A stretch of DNA of 62,000 nucleotides from Symbiodinium natans (lineage: Eukaryota; Sar; Dinophyceae; Suessiales; Symbiodiniaceae), in NCBI GenBank assembly GCA_905221605.1, contig CAJNDS010002734.1:839779-901778 (forward strand), written 5' to 3'. The notes beneath the pieces were generated by a model. That model searched no databases, was not told where the DNA came from, and saw only the letters and a program-made list of their open reading frames with translations. Made by a program: the position numbers and the translations under genes. Positions 1 to 11,300 of this stretch are shown here, in pieces (positions within the stretch are counted from its first letter, which is position 1; every line of letters starts with the position of its first letter).

Positions 1-1046
1 TGTAGGGCATTTTAGAAGGTGTTTTTAAGTTCTTTTTGGTTTTTCAAAGGGTCTTCTGGAGCTTCTTCGGGTTGCTTAGACTTCTCGTGCTCTTTTTGAG
101 GGTTACTTAGGGTTTTTGGGGTGCTAGTTCTTAGCAGGGAAGCAGGGAAACTGGTTTTTTGTTTGTATGTCTCCCACATACGGGTAGTTCCTGCACCAAA
201 ATTTGTATAGTCCTCATTATGGGAACCCGAAGGGGACCCGAATATCGTAAACCCCCCTAAAAACCTTCGAGGGTCGAGGCTTGCGGTTGACTGCGTTTCT
301 GCAGGCCGGCAATGGCTGGCAGACTGCATGTGGAAAATGCTGGGCACCCTCAACTAAGGCCTATAAGCCCTATAAGTTACAGGCCCTGAAGGCCCCATAC
401 GCCCCATAAGCCCTGTAAGCTCTGAGCCCTACAAGCCAGTAAGCCCTCTAAGCTCTAAGTCCTACAAGCCCTCCAAGCCCAACATAAGCCCTCTCAGCCC
501 TGTAAACCCTATGCGCCCTCTAAGCCCAACATAAGCCCTCTAAGCCAACATAAGCCCAACATCCGCTTCTTGCTAGGATGCGGCATCAACGGCCAGAAAA
601 CTGGTCGAGTCGGGCGAGTACATGCAGAAGACCACGCTTGGCTGATGGAAAAGTTCCGACCGGGGGAGGGGGAGGGGGCTAGGGTACAGGGTTTAGGGTT
701 TCGGGTTTAGGGTTTAGGGTTGTTGTCTCGAAGCTTAAGGTGCAGGCTTTAGCTCTATACTCTTGGTGCACAAGCCGCGTGGAAGCCTGATTGAAAGAGT
801 CGGCCAGCATCGCAACCGGCGGGAGCAAAGTCCAGGGGTCCTGGAAGCAGCCTTGAGGCTCAAGCATCTTGATGTCTGAGTTTGTCATTCCTGCTGTTGG
901 TGAGTGTATAATAAGGGCTTCCTTTCAAAGATTGGTGAGCGTATGTATTGGGTGTCCCCTGAAGCCTGCATATTGCCCTGACGCCCAAGCTCTCAAACCC
1001 TGCAACCCCTGAACCTTAAGCCCACAGTCCCATTTCCCTTCTGCAG
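1..1046. repeat. Gene-free left edge with degenerate TAAGCCCT repeats
   Basis: No exon is recognised. Bases 359-560 are a run of degenerate 9-11-mers of the type CCCTATAAGC/CCCTCTAAGC, apparently a decayed relative of the CCCTAAA array. A short TTTAGGG tract lies at about 690-722. Bases 195-262 hold a partial copy of the GGGGTCC dispersed repeat found elsewhere in the window. Confidence 0.5.
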
Positions 1047-1124
1047 ATGGCTACGGAATCGCGGGCCCCACATGCAAAACACGTATCCGGAAGGTGCAGA
1101 GCATTGCAGAGCCATTGTGACTAA
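1047..1124 (+). other. Possible first coding exon of the lyase gene
   Basis: ATG at 1047 follows CTGCAG and opens MATESRAPHAKHVSGR, in frame to a stop (TGA) at about 1122. It lies upstream of the first homologous exon and before a telomere array (1258-1376). Nothing in the short peptide proves that it belongs to the lyase; it is the nearest plausible start. Confidence 0.2.
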
Positions 1125-1257
1125 AGCACCTACGTTTTTAGGGTGAGGCTTTCAGTCGGACAGCCCCTGTGCGTGGCAGCGCGCATCTGCAACACCATGG
1201 CGGTGCGAGAGGCAGGGATTGGGGGGGAAGGGGTGAGCTCTTCTTGGGGTTCTTGTG

Positions 1258-1376
1258 CCCTAAACCCGAAACCCGAAACCCTAAGCCCTAAACCCTAAAC
1301 CCTAAACTACCCTAAACTACCCTAAACTACCCTAAACTACCCTAAACTACCCTAAACCCCTAAACCCCTAAACCCG
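1258..1376. repeat. Interstitial telomere-type array (CCCTAAA and CCCTAAACTA)
   Basis: CCCTAAA units plus six copies of the decamer CCCTAAACTA and several CCCCTAAA units, just upstream of the first lyase exon. Short TTTAGGG tracts in the opposite orientation follow at 1477-1494. Confidence 0.85.
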
Positions 1377-1723
1377 AAGCACCAAAGCCGTTTGTTTAGC
1401 GCAGGCATCGTTGCCGCGTGGAAGGGTGGCTTTGTTCTCCGGGCTTCGGGTGTTCGGTTCATGCTTTGCTGAGTAGGGTTTAGGGTTTAGGGCTGCTTAG
1501 GGTATTGTGATGATGACTATTTTATTTGTTATTCTTCGTGCTCTTATTCTGACTCTTGTTCTTGTGCTTTATTCTTGTTTTTTTCTTGTTCTTGCTACTC
1601 CTCAACCTCCGCAGCTTGACACACCACACTTTCAGACACCTCAAGCAGCCAAGCCCCACCAAGCCGGCGTTGCCCACCCTCGCGTTAGGTCTCCCTGCAC
1701 GACTCCTTTCGGCTTCTTCGCAG

Positions 1724-2378
1724 CCATCTACCCAGCTTCCTGGACAAGGCCGGTGGCAAGAGCCTGGTGGTGTGGGTTCCGGAGACTGCGCCCGTGGGCC
1801 CGGCAGAGCCCTTCAAGTGGACTTTCACCAAGTCGGGCAGCTGCACCGTGCTCCCGGACCACCTGCAGACCTCGGATGTGCTGGATAAAGCCGGGCTGGT
1901 GGGGAAGGGCCTTGACGAGGCCGGGGTCCGCGCTTGGCTGGCCGACAAGGCCGGCAAAGAGTGCGCCGTTGGCCGCGTCCGGGGTGTGCCGTCGCACTGG
2001 ACGGTGATCCAGGACGGCAGCTGTCCTCACCGGGAGAACGAGCAGCCGCTCCAGGTTTGTAGCGTCCGCGATGGGGAGCAGGTGACCTACTCCCAGAAGT
2101 CCCTACTGATTCCGCTCCACGACGCGGAAGCAGCATCTGCGCAAGACGTCTTGGTGCAGGCTCTGGTCATGCCGCTTGGCTCCAGCAAGTTCTGTGGTAA
2201 TGCTGACGGTTTCAGATGTGGGGGTTTGCAATACTAGGGATACCTTCTTGGGGTCCTTGTTTCACGGGGATCCCAACATTTGGGGGTCTATATTGGGGGT
2301 CCCCTAGTTTCGTAAACCCACACGTTCAAGTTGGTCGCAGGTTCTGCCGCGCCCTGCACATCACGGATCTAGACGTGC
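1724..2378 (+). CDS. ACLY: ATP-citrate lyase exons 1-2: N-terminal ATP-grasp part
   Basis: Exon 1 is open in the frame of GTG 1767 and encodes [15 protein letters not shown] followed by a GKECAVG motif. These match the conserved start of the ATP-grasp (succinyl-CoA-ligase-beta-like) domain. The exon ends AGC AA at 2188 before GTTCTG, and exon 2 begins GTTCTG at 2341 after GTCGCAG, so the intron has the same six bases at both ends. Exon 2 reads [12 protein letters not shown], aligning with the FYEDLYFTYLEI strand of the animal enzyme. The following NPL motif is not seen at the expected place, so the exon 2/3 junction may hide a missed short exon. The 5' edge is approximate: CAG 1721-1723 is a possible acceptor, and another exon with the start codon probably lies upstream. 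Confidence 0.8.
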
Positions 2379-5300
2379 GAGTATGTCGCGCTGGCGCGCC
2401 GGCTGAGAATTTTCACCTTTCAGATTTGTCATCTTGCAGACCGAACCGTAAAACCGTAAAACCCTATCCCACAAGCCCCTAGCCCTAAACCCGAAATTTT
2501 AGTTTTAAATGCCCTACTACACCCCTGAATTCCCTACAGCCCTACAAAGACCCAAACCTGAAACCCCCGAGCCTACTGTGTGCTTGTAATCCTTGGAATT
2601 GGCCAAGCCCTACATCCCAAAATCCGAAAATCCCAGAAGCTCCTAAAACCCAAGCCCTACATCCATTTATCCCTACCTAGAGCCCACAAAAGCCCACCCT
2701 GCACCCTACACCCTGCACCCTAAACCCTAAACGCTAAACCCTAAACCCCTTGGGCCAAGTCACGACCTTAAGGCGACTCGGTCTGCGTGACCTGGGCCGC
2801 TCTCCAGCTCGACGAGACTGCCCGGAGCCCGGTTTAGGGTTTAGGATTTAGGGGTTCCTGGAGCTTCTGGGGTTGTATTGCCCCCCCCCCCCCCCCCCCC
2901 CAGAATCGATGATTATCGCTCCATGAGAGACCAACCCCCAGAGAGCAACGTAGAACTACCTAGAAATATATGTAAATATATTGAATCATAGCCTATGATC
3001 ATATATTATCATATACTAGCATATCTTCGACTTTGTTACCTTATATATATATATATACACACTATATATAATATTACATTGTATTATATTATACTATATT
3101 ATATTATCTATTATATATATATATATATATTTCTATGATTTTCTATTTATACGTTTATATTTAAAATATGAGGCTCACTAAGTCTATGAGGCTGGCTACC
3201 TCTGCGCCGAGCGCTGGGGAAGCTGCCGCTTCCCCGTCGGCTTCGGGCGCCCGGAGCTGCCCGAGGCACGAGGGTCCAAGGGTCAACACGTGGTGCTCTC
3301 TTTAGGGTTTAGGGTTCAGGGTTTAGGGTTTAGGGTTTAGGGTTTAGGGTCTAGGGTCTAGGGTCTAGGGTCTAGGGTTTAGGGTTCTAGGTTTCCTGCT
3401 CTACTTGCTCTTGTTGTTAAAATATTGTAAACGTCTATTGGCAGTACCCCCCCCCCCCCCCCCAAAAAACAGGGCCATTTTTAGAGAACTTCCAAAGTAG
3501 AGAAGATGAGGCAAATTGAGGCCGAGGAGTCTGGGGGCACTGGCTACCCTGCGTTCCCCATCCGGCCTTGGCCGAACATGCCGAAAAACTGGTTCCTTCG
3601 CGCCACGTTGTTGGGCGCCTTGGAAGTGGACTGCGCAACATTGGGAACTCGATGGAGCTCTGAAAGAAGCTTATGGGCAAAAAATGTACGGAAGGGAGAG
3701 GCGGAAGGGTGGGGCTGGGGGGGGGGGGGGGGAAAGATGCAACTGAGCCACCCTTCCCAGGCCGCCTTTGGGTAGATTGAGAGCTGGTTGATCTGAGAGT
3801 CTTTATATCATGATGGTATGAAAATAGTGTACGTGTATATGATTGTTATGACTTTTATACTTCTATTTTGTTATACACTGACTGTTATCTTAGCATTTTT
3901 TATTTTATTCTCCTGTCCTTTTCTGGTGCATTCGCCCTGAGACCATCGCAGGAAAAGGCGGTGCATGACCTGGACGCCAGAACAGGACGGCCCGCCACAG
4001 GGAGACATGCCCCGAGCTTGGGGGAGACAGCGCGCGCTTTCGGCCTGCTGTGTAGGGTTTAGGGTTTAGGGTTTAGGGATTTGTGTCTCCAGTTGGTTTT
4101 TCGGAGCTTGCAGGATGGAATTGACAGTATGGGAATGGCCCCCTGATATTTTTTCCTGCAGTCTTCACTGCGAACGTCACAGCACTACCCTAAACCCTAA
4201 ACCCCTAAACCCCTACGCCCCTAAATCCCTAAACCCCTTAACCCCTTAACCCCTAAACGCCTAAACCTCTACCGGTGTAACGGTGGGAGCTGTCCGTGGC
4301 AGGAGCTTCCCTGAAGTTCACCCTCCTGAACCGCCAGGGCCGCGTCTGGACCCTCATCGCGGGGGGCGGGGCCAGTGTGGCAGCTTGGTAGAATTCACAG
4401 GGTGAGAAGCAGCACAAGGGCGTGTTTTAGTAGAAGAAGATTTGATGTGTTTTCTTTTGTTGGTAATAAGATTATGCGAGTAAAAAGAAATATGATGCTT
4501 GTTATTCTGAGTTTTGGTTGCTGATATGTATACTTGCAGCTGTTGTTAGTTCTGGCATTCTGGTACATAGATGCCCTCCTGTCACGCTGCCCCCTGGGCC
4601 GAGGTGTACACGGACACGATCTGTGAGTATGGCTACGCCAAGGAGCTTGCCAACTACGGCGAGTACTCCGGTGACCCTCCTGAAGACTTTGTGTATGAGC
4701 ATCTTGATGGAGGATCAGACATGGCCTGACGAGGGGTTTAGGGTCTAGGGTTTAGGGGTTTGGGGTTTAGGGTTTAGGGTCAGGGTCTTGTGTCTGTAGG
4801 TCGGAAAGGTGATTGCCAAGACAATCCACAAACTCGCTTGATTGAGTTTAGAGGTTGGAAGCAAGCTCGCGGCTTGTTGAACAAAACGCTTGGTTGATCG
4901 TCTACTCTGACAACTTGACACGGTGGCACAAAAAGGCAAGCAAAACCAATTACAAGTTATAGTAAATGAACTGAATTTATACCAATAGGTACGAAAAAAC
5001 ACCGTGACTCAACAAGTAATTCAGAGGATGAAGAGATATCCTGAAGGTCTTGCTTCTGCAAGCTCACGGATGCTTGCGTCCTTGAAGGCGGCGTTCATCT
5101 CGTTGACTAGGGTGACCGCCCTCATAGAGGCAACACATGTGCAGCGGCTGCCTATAGTAAGTGGTGAGTGGGGAGTGTGCCCACCCTAAACCCTAAACCC
5201 CTGACCCCAAGCCCTAAACCGCCCAACCCCTGCGGCCTTCTGAGGTATGCCAAAGTGATTTTGGGCGTCATGACCTCGTCTCCCGAGCCTCATGGGACCC

Positions 5301-8300
5301 TCGGGCGCGAGGATGGAATCGGCAAGTTTGAGCAGAGCTCCTTTTTTTGGGGTCCAAGTGATAAGGGTGCCGGATGAATAGGGACAAAAAAAGGGACCCT
5401 GATTCAGAGCACTGCCTAAAGATAACAGAGGCCTCAGCCACGAGTATCCACAGGCAACGTCTTCAAGGAAGCTCTGGGCTCATTTAAGGGGTAGCATAAG
5501 GAGGGATCCCTTAGAAGGGACCCTTTATGTTATTCCCCTCTTTAACCCCTATACGTGCCGTACATAGTCCCTACATGCTGAAGTAGCCGCTAAATAGCCC
5601 CCAAGTAACCTCTAAGGTCCCTTATAAGGGACTCTGCCGCAGGATTCAACCCTCAACTCCTGAACCCCAAGCCCCAAACCCCAAACCCCAAACCCCCAAG
5701 CCCCCACAAACCCCACAAACCCCAAACCCTAAACCCTAAACCCTAAACCTCCCAAACCAGGAAGATCCTGTTGATCGGGGGCGGGGTGGCCAACTTCACG
5801 GACGTGGCCAGCACTTTCAAGGGCCTGGCCGCCCGCCAGCAGCTGCTCCCCACAGTCAGGAAAAATCGGTTTAGGGTTTAGGGTTTAGGGTTTAGGGTTT
5901 GCAGTTTAGGGATCGTGCAATATATGTAGGCTTCGAAAAGGAGGGGGTTGCCCTGGTTGTGGGTTCCGATAAGAAGGATGGGAGGAGGTATTTGTAGCAG
6001 GACGTAGCAGGACTCCCCGACTTTCCTTGCCTCTTCGTCTCTGCCTCTGTTGCAGCTGGGAGATGTTACGATGTTCGGGGGTGCCTTATTGGGGTCCTTT
6101 TTAGGAGGGGATCCTACTGTGGGTACCTGATTGGGGGTCCTTGTTAGGAGGGGATCCTACTATTCGGGTCTATATCAAGAGGCATCCCTTAAAGGATCGT
6201 AAACCCGCAGCTGCTTCCGCTTGGCAGGTGAAGGCGTTGAAGGAGTTCGGCCCTGCTTTGAAAGCCTGCGGCACGAAGCTTGGAGTCATTTAGTCCGAAT
6301 GGTTGGAAACCTGGTCAGAGAGAAGCACCGGCAGTGACAGGCACATCGAGCTTGCCAGTGCTGATCTCTCCGGCCGTTAGGGTTTCCTACGCCGGCACTT
6401 GTTGATCTGGGGCACGATGGGGTCGTTCTAGGAAAAGGTGCCCATTGCTGGAACACTGAACCGCAAATAAGGAGTATGCTCCAGAAAGACGAGATTCTAG
6501 GGTTAGGCTCCATTGTTTCGGTGCAAGCGGCATCTGCGCCTAAAAGCACCAATTAAAGGATTGATAGGCGACGTTTGCGCCAAGAAATATCTACTCAATT
6601 CAGAGAGGCATTGCTCCCAATCCATATCCATCCTACCACTTGTCTATACATGAACATCCTCGAGTTGGACGAAAGACCACAAGAACGAAAGGGCATTTCC
6701 CTACTTTCGAGCACGTGCACGGTCCCACCACCACCCCGAATTGAGCCAGAGAGAAGAGAAATGCCCAAAGAAGAAAAACAACAGAATCCAACTCGATTCG
6801 AGAAACCATCGTCTTTGAGAGTTTGACCTTCAAGAAGGAGATTTCTCATTCGAGAAACTCTAGAGAGAGGATTCTCATAAGCAGAACTATCGCTTCACCA
6901 CAGCCATCCAAATCAATCCATCCTGCGCTGGGGAATCTTCTGACAATACAAGCCCGAATATGCTAGGATGGAGACCCAAAGCACAGAAACGGATTCACAA
7001 CCCTCATGTGTGGAGACGATCGGAGACACAGCCAAGCCAAGGACTGTTTGGGTGCGCAGAGGAGGGCCAAATTACGCAGAGGGCCTGGCCAACATGCGAA
7101 AAGCCTGCGAGGACCTGGGGCAAACTTTGGGATGTGCCCCCTTTTCTAACAGTCCTCAAGAGAGATTCTTGTACCCCCTACTATCATCCTTATGAAGGAC
7201 TGTTAGTATAACGGGGAACATCCCAAGGCGAACCTCTTTGGGACCTCTTTGGGTCGGTTTTTGGGCACACTTGGGTCGACTTACCGGAGATGCTGCGCAC
7301 CTGTTGAGCAGGACATCGGCATCCCCGCGCAGGTGTATGGTCCTGAAGCTCACCTCACATCCATCGTGCGGGACGCCCTGCTGGACAAAGCTGCCAGGGA
7401 GGGCACCATGCCGGCCCCGGATGTTAAGATCCGGCAAGTCGACACTGCTAAGAGGCAAAGGCGAGGCAGCAACAGCCTCATGGAGTTTACTTCCGAAACA
7501 CAGGCGTTTGTGTACGGAATGCAGACGAAAGCAGTCCAGCGGATGCTGGACTTCGACACTTTGTGCGGGCGGAAGACAGCCAGTGTGGCTGCAATAATCA
7601 ACCCAACTGGTGAGGCCACGTTTGAAAAGTTCATGTTTGGCTCTGCAGACGTTCTGATCCCTGTGTACACCTCGTTGGCAGATGCCGTGGACAGGCATGG
7701 CAAGACGCCCAAGATGCTGGTCAACTTCGCTTCCTTCCGCTCCGTGTATGACGCCACTCTGGATGCTTTGAAGTACGCCAGCGTCATCAAGACGCATGCA
7801 ATCATCGCAGAGGGTGTTCCAGAAGCTCTGACACGACGGCTGCACATCGAGGCGGAGAAGGCGGGGGTCGCGATCATCGGGCCGGCCACCGTGGGCGGCA
7901 TGATGCCGGGGCGCTTCCGCATCGGCAACGCCGGGGGAGCAGTGGAGAACCTGCTGCTGGCGAAGCTGTATCGGCCTGGATCCGTAGGCTACACCACGAA
8001 GTCCGGGGGTATGTCGAATGAGCTCAACAACATCGTGGCTCTCAACACCGACGGAGTGAGAGAAGGTGTTGCCATCGGAGGCGACAGGTGGCCGGGGCTC
8101 CGCTTTCTGGATGTCCTGCTGCGCTTTGAGGCGGATCCGGACGTGAAGATGATGGTGCTCTTGGGGGAGGTGGGTGGCCGCGAGGAGTTCCTTGTGGCGG
8201 AAGCCCTGCAAGACGGCCGCCTCACCAAGCCGCTCGTCGCCTGGTGCTGCGGCACCGCGGCCGAGGCCTTCGACTACGACGTGCAGTTCGGCCACGCGGG

Positions 8301-11300
8301 CGCCCGGGCGCGCGCGGCCGACGAGACGGCCGGTGCCAAGAACCGGGCTCTGGCGCAGGCTGGCGCCCTAAACCCTAAATCCTAAACCCCTAAACCCCTA
8401 AACCCTAAACCCCAAACCCTACACCCTAAACCCCAAACCCCAAACCCCTGAACCCTAAACCCTGAACCCTCAACCCTAAACCCTAAACCCTAAACCTTAA
8501 ACCCTAAACCCTAAACCCTAAACCCCAGGCTGGCGCCCACGTTCCCCGGAGCTTCGACGAGTTCGGGGACCTCATCGCGCTGGTCTACCAGGCTTTAGTC
8601 AAGGTGCCCCAGCTGAGCTCTTAAAGGGTGTAGGGTTTAGGGTTTAGGGTGTAGGGTTTAGGGTTTAGGGTTTAGGGTTTGGGGTTTAGGGTTTGGGGTT
8701 TAGGGTTTGGGGTTTGGGGTTTAGGGTTTGGGGTTTGGGGTTTGGGGTTTAGGGTTTGGGGTTTGGGGTTTGGGGCTTAGGGTTTGGGGTTTGGGGTTTG
8801 GGGTTTAGGGTTTGGGGTTTGGGGTTTAGGGTTTAGGGTTTGGGGTTTGGGGTTTAGGGTTTGGGGTTTGGGGTTTAGGGTTTGGGGTTTAGGGTTTGGG
8901 GTTTAGGGTTTAGGGTTTGGGGTTGAGGGTTTAGGGTTCAGGGATGGTGCTTCGTTGTATCATACTTGCTGAGACAAGTCTTCGCAAGTCATTTGCAGAG
9001 AGCAGACGTTCAAGAATCCTACATCCCCCTTGGGAATTGTTCTTTATTTTTGTTCATATAAAACTCAAGAGGATATTAAACATATGGTTTCTGTTAAGGT
9101 TCTAAAGGGGAGTATAGAATCCTACTGCTGGCGAGCACCCAGAGGCAGGCTGCGTCATCGTGGCCAGCGAGCCGGCCGTGCCAAAGCTTCCGAGCGACTT
9201 CGAGTCGCTTCGGAAGAAAGGCTCCTGGGGCATCACCGGGCCAGAAGAGTGCTCGCTTTTAGGGGTATGTCAGGGGTACCGCTTTCTTTTTTTTGAACAT
9301 TCCCATGTTCTTCCGAGTCTTGTCGCGGATTCAAGTGATTTAGCTATGTCGTTGCTATTATGTGTTATGGAGTATCAGTGCGGTCCCTAAAGCGGACGGA
9401 GGCTCATGCTAGCGAATGCAGCCGCAAAGCAGGCCCCACAAAGGCGTCATCGGCCAACTCAACCCAGAGCTCACAGTGACCTTTGGAATTGAACCCAACC
9501 TTTCAGGAAGCCTTATCGATCTTGCTGTGCGTGGCGTTATTCTTCCATCCCGTCTGGAGCCCCAAACCCGAAACCCGAAACCTTCCCAAACCCTGAAATC
9601 TGAAACTTCCTGAAAACTTAGGCCTGGTCCTCATACCACAAAACCCTGAAACTCCTTGAAAACCTCCTTAGGCCCCTACACCCTAAACCCTAAACCCTAA
9701 ACCTACTCCTTAGGCCTGGTCCGTAAGCCTGCCAACTTTGTCTGCTCGATCTCCGACGACCGCGGGGCGGAGCCAACCTACGCCGGGGCGGGGGCCCCCA
9801 TGTTTGCGGATGTCTGGGGTGTTTTTTGTTTTTGCTCCTTATACTAACAGATAAAAACGAAAAGAAAAATATGTATGTATGTACTTATATACATATACAG
9901 GGATTGTGGTACCCCCTATCATAATCCCTACAAAAGGACTGGGCTACAGGAGGATATAGTATGCATATTCCAGGGGTTTCGGGTTGAAGGGACGTGTGGC
10001 GTTTGCAGCAGGGTTATACGCTTAATGGGTTTGAAGGGTTAGTTATAGCTTTGCAGGCTCGGGGGCTTCATGGGCCTTTGTGAGCTGCCTTCGACAGATT
10101 CCTCCCCACAACCCTCCAGCGCGCCGCCCTCCAGGGTCGGCGGACCGTAACAATCCCAAGCATCCCACCAACCGTAAACCCTAGCCCTAAACCCTAAACT
10201 TCCCCAAGCCCAAAAGCGCCGTTTGGAGGTGCCCATCTCAGAGATCGCCAAAGATGAGGCGGGGGCCAAGGGGACTCTTGGGTAAGAGGGAGACGCGGAA
10301 GGCATGTGGGGGGCAACTCTGAATATCCAAAATGATTCCTAGGATGAGGAATAGATCGTATTTTGGGGACATAACGTGTACACCTTTTTTAGGAAATGCC
10401 CACAGAATATCTCCTTGGAGCGCACATGCAGACCGGCGAGAGACCTGATGCGCTGTAGGAACTGGGCATTGGTGGCGCCATCTCGCTGCTGTGGTTCAGG
10501 AGAGCCAGCTTGATGCAACAGCCCGAGCAGTTTGTGTGTTTTCGGAAAGCCGGGAAACAGGGTTGGCAAACGTAAGCTGCTGGATTTCAATTCGTGGGTT
10601 GGAGGCTTCACACAGGAAGGAATGTATGTATACACAGACAGAAACATGTCCAGGAAACGACTTCCACGCTACGTCTCCAAGTTCATCGAGCTCTGTGTTC
10701 TGGCCGGAAAGACCTTGTTGTGTTCCCACGCGTACTTCATTAGAAGAGCATCGTGGCACAGTCTTTGTTGCCTGTGTGTCCAGTTTGGCGTTCCAAAGTG
10801 CTTCAACTCGGCATCCTGAACAGGGAGGTATCCGGCACGAGGGCGCGGCGTATGTTTAAAACCCTAAGCCCTAAACTGTAAACCCGAAAAAGCCGCGTAT
10901 GGCGCAAGGTGCGAATGTAAGGGCGAGGACCACCTGTGACATGCCCCTACGCTGTGTGAGCAGTGCTCACGCTCAAAGGCTTCGTGGAGTCTTGTAGGAA
11001 GAGGCCGCAGGCAAATCATGATTCAAAGATGCCCCAAAAAGGCAAACATGGGTTTCAGCTCTTCAGGTGTGGTGGCGACTGCAGACCATGGCCCGTGCGT
11101 GTCGGGTGCGCAGCTTGTCGAAGGAACCTAGGACGGCCAAGGAGCCTAAACCCTAAACCCTAAACCCTAAACCCTAAACCCTAAACCGAGAACTAGCGGC
11201 TAACTGGCGTCAGCGGGTTTCTTCTGGACGAAGTGGAAGCAAGGGCAGTGGACAAGCGAGGTGGAAGACTGACTTAAGTGAGGCGTGGAAGCCCTCAGAA

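Noticed and set aside
1258-1376. A true chromosome end or subtelomere
   Set aside because: Arrays occur in both orientations all along the window and inside introns of a conserved gene, and none runs to the window edge.
7156-8295. 379-aa minus-strand frame opposite lyase exon 13
   Set aside because: Antisense shadow of a strongly conserved plus-strand exon; no domain of its own.
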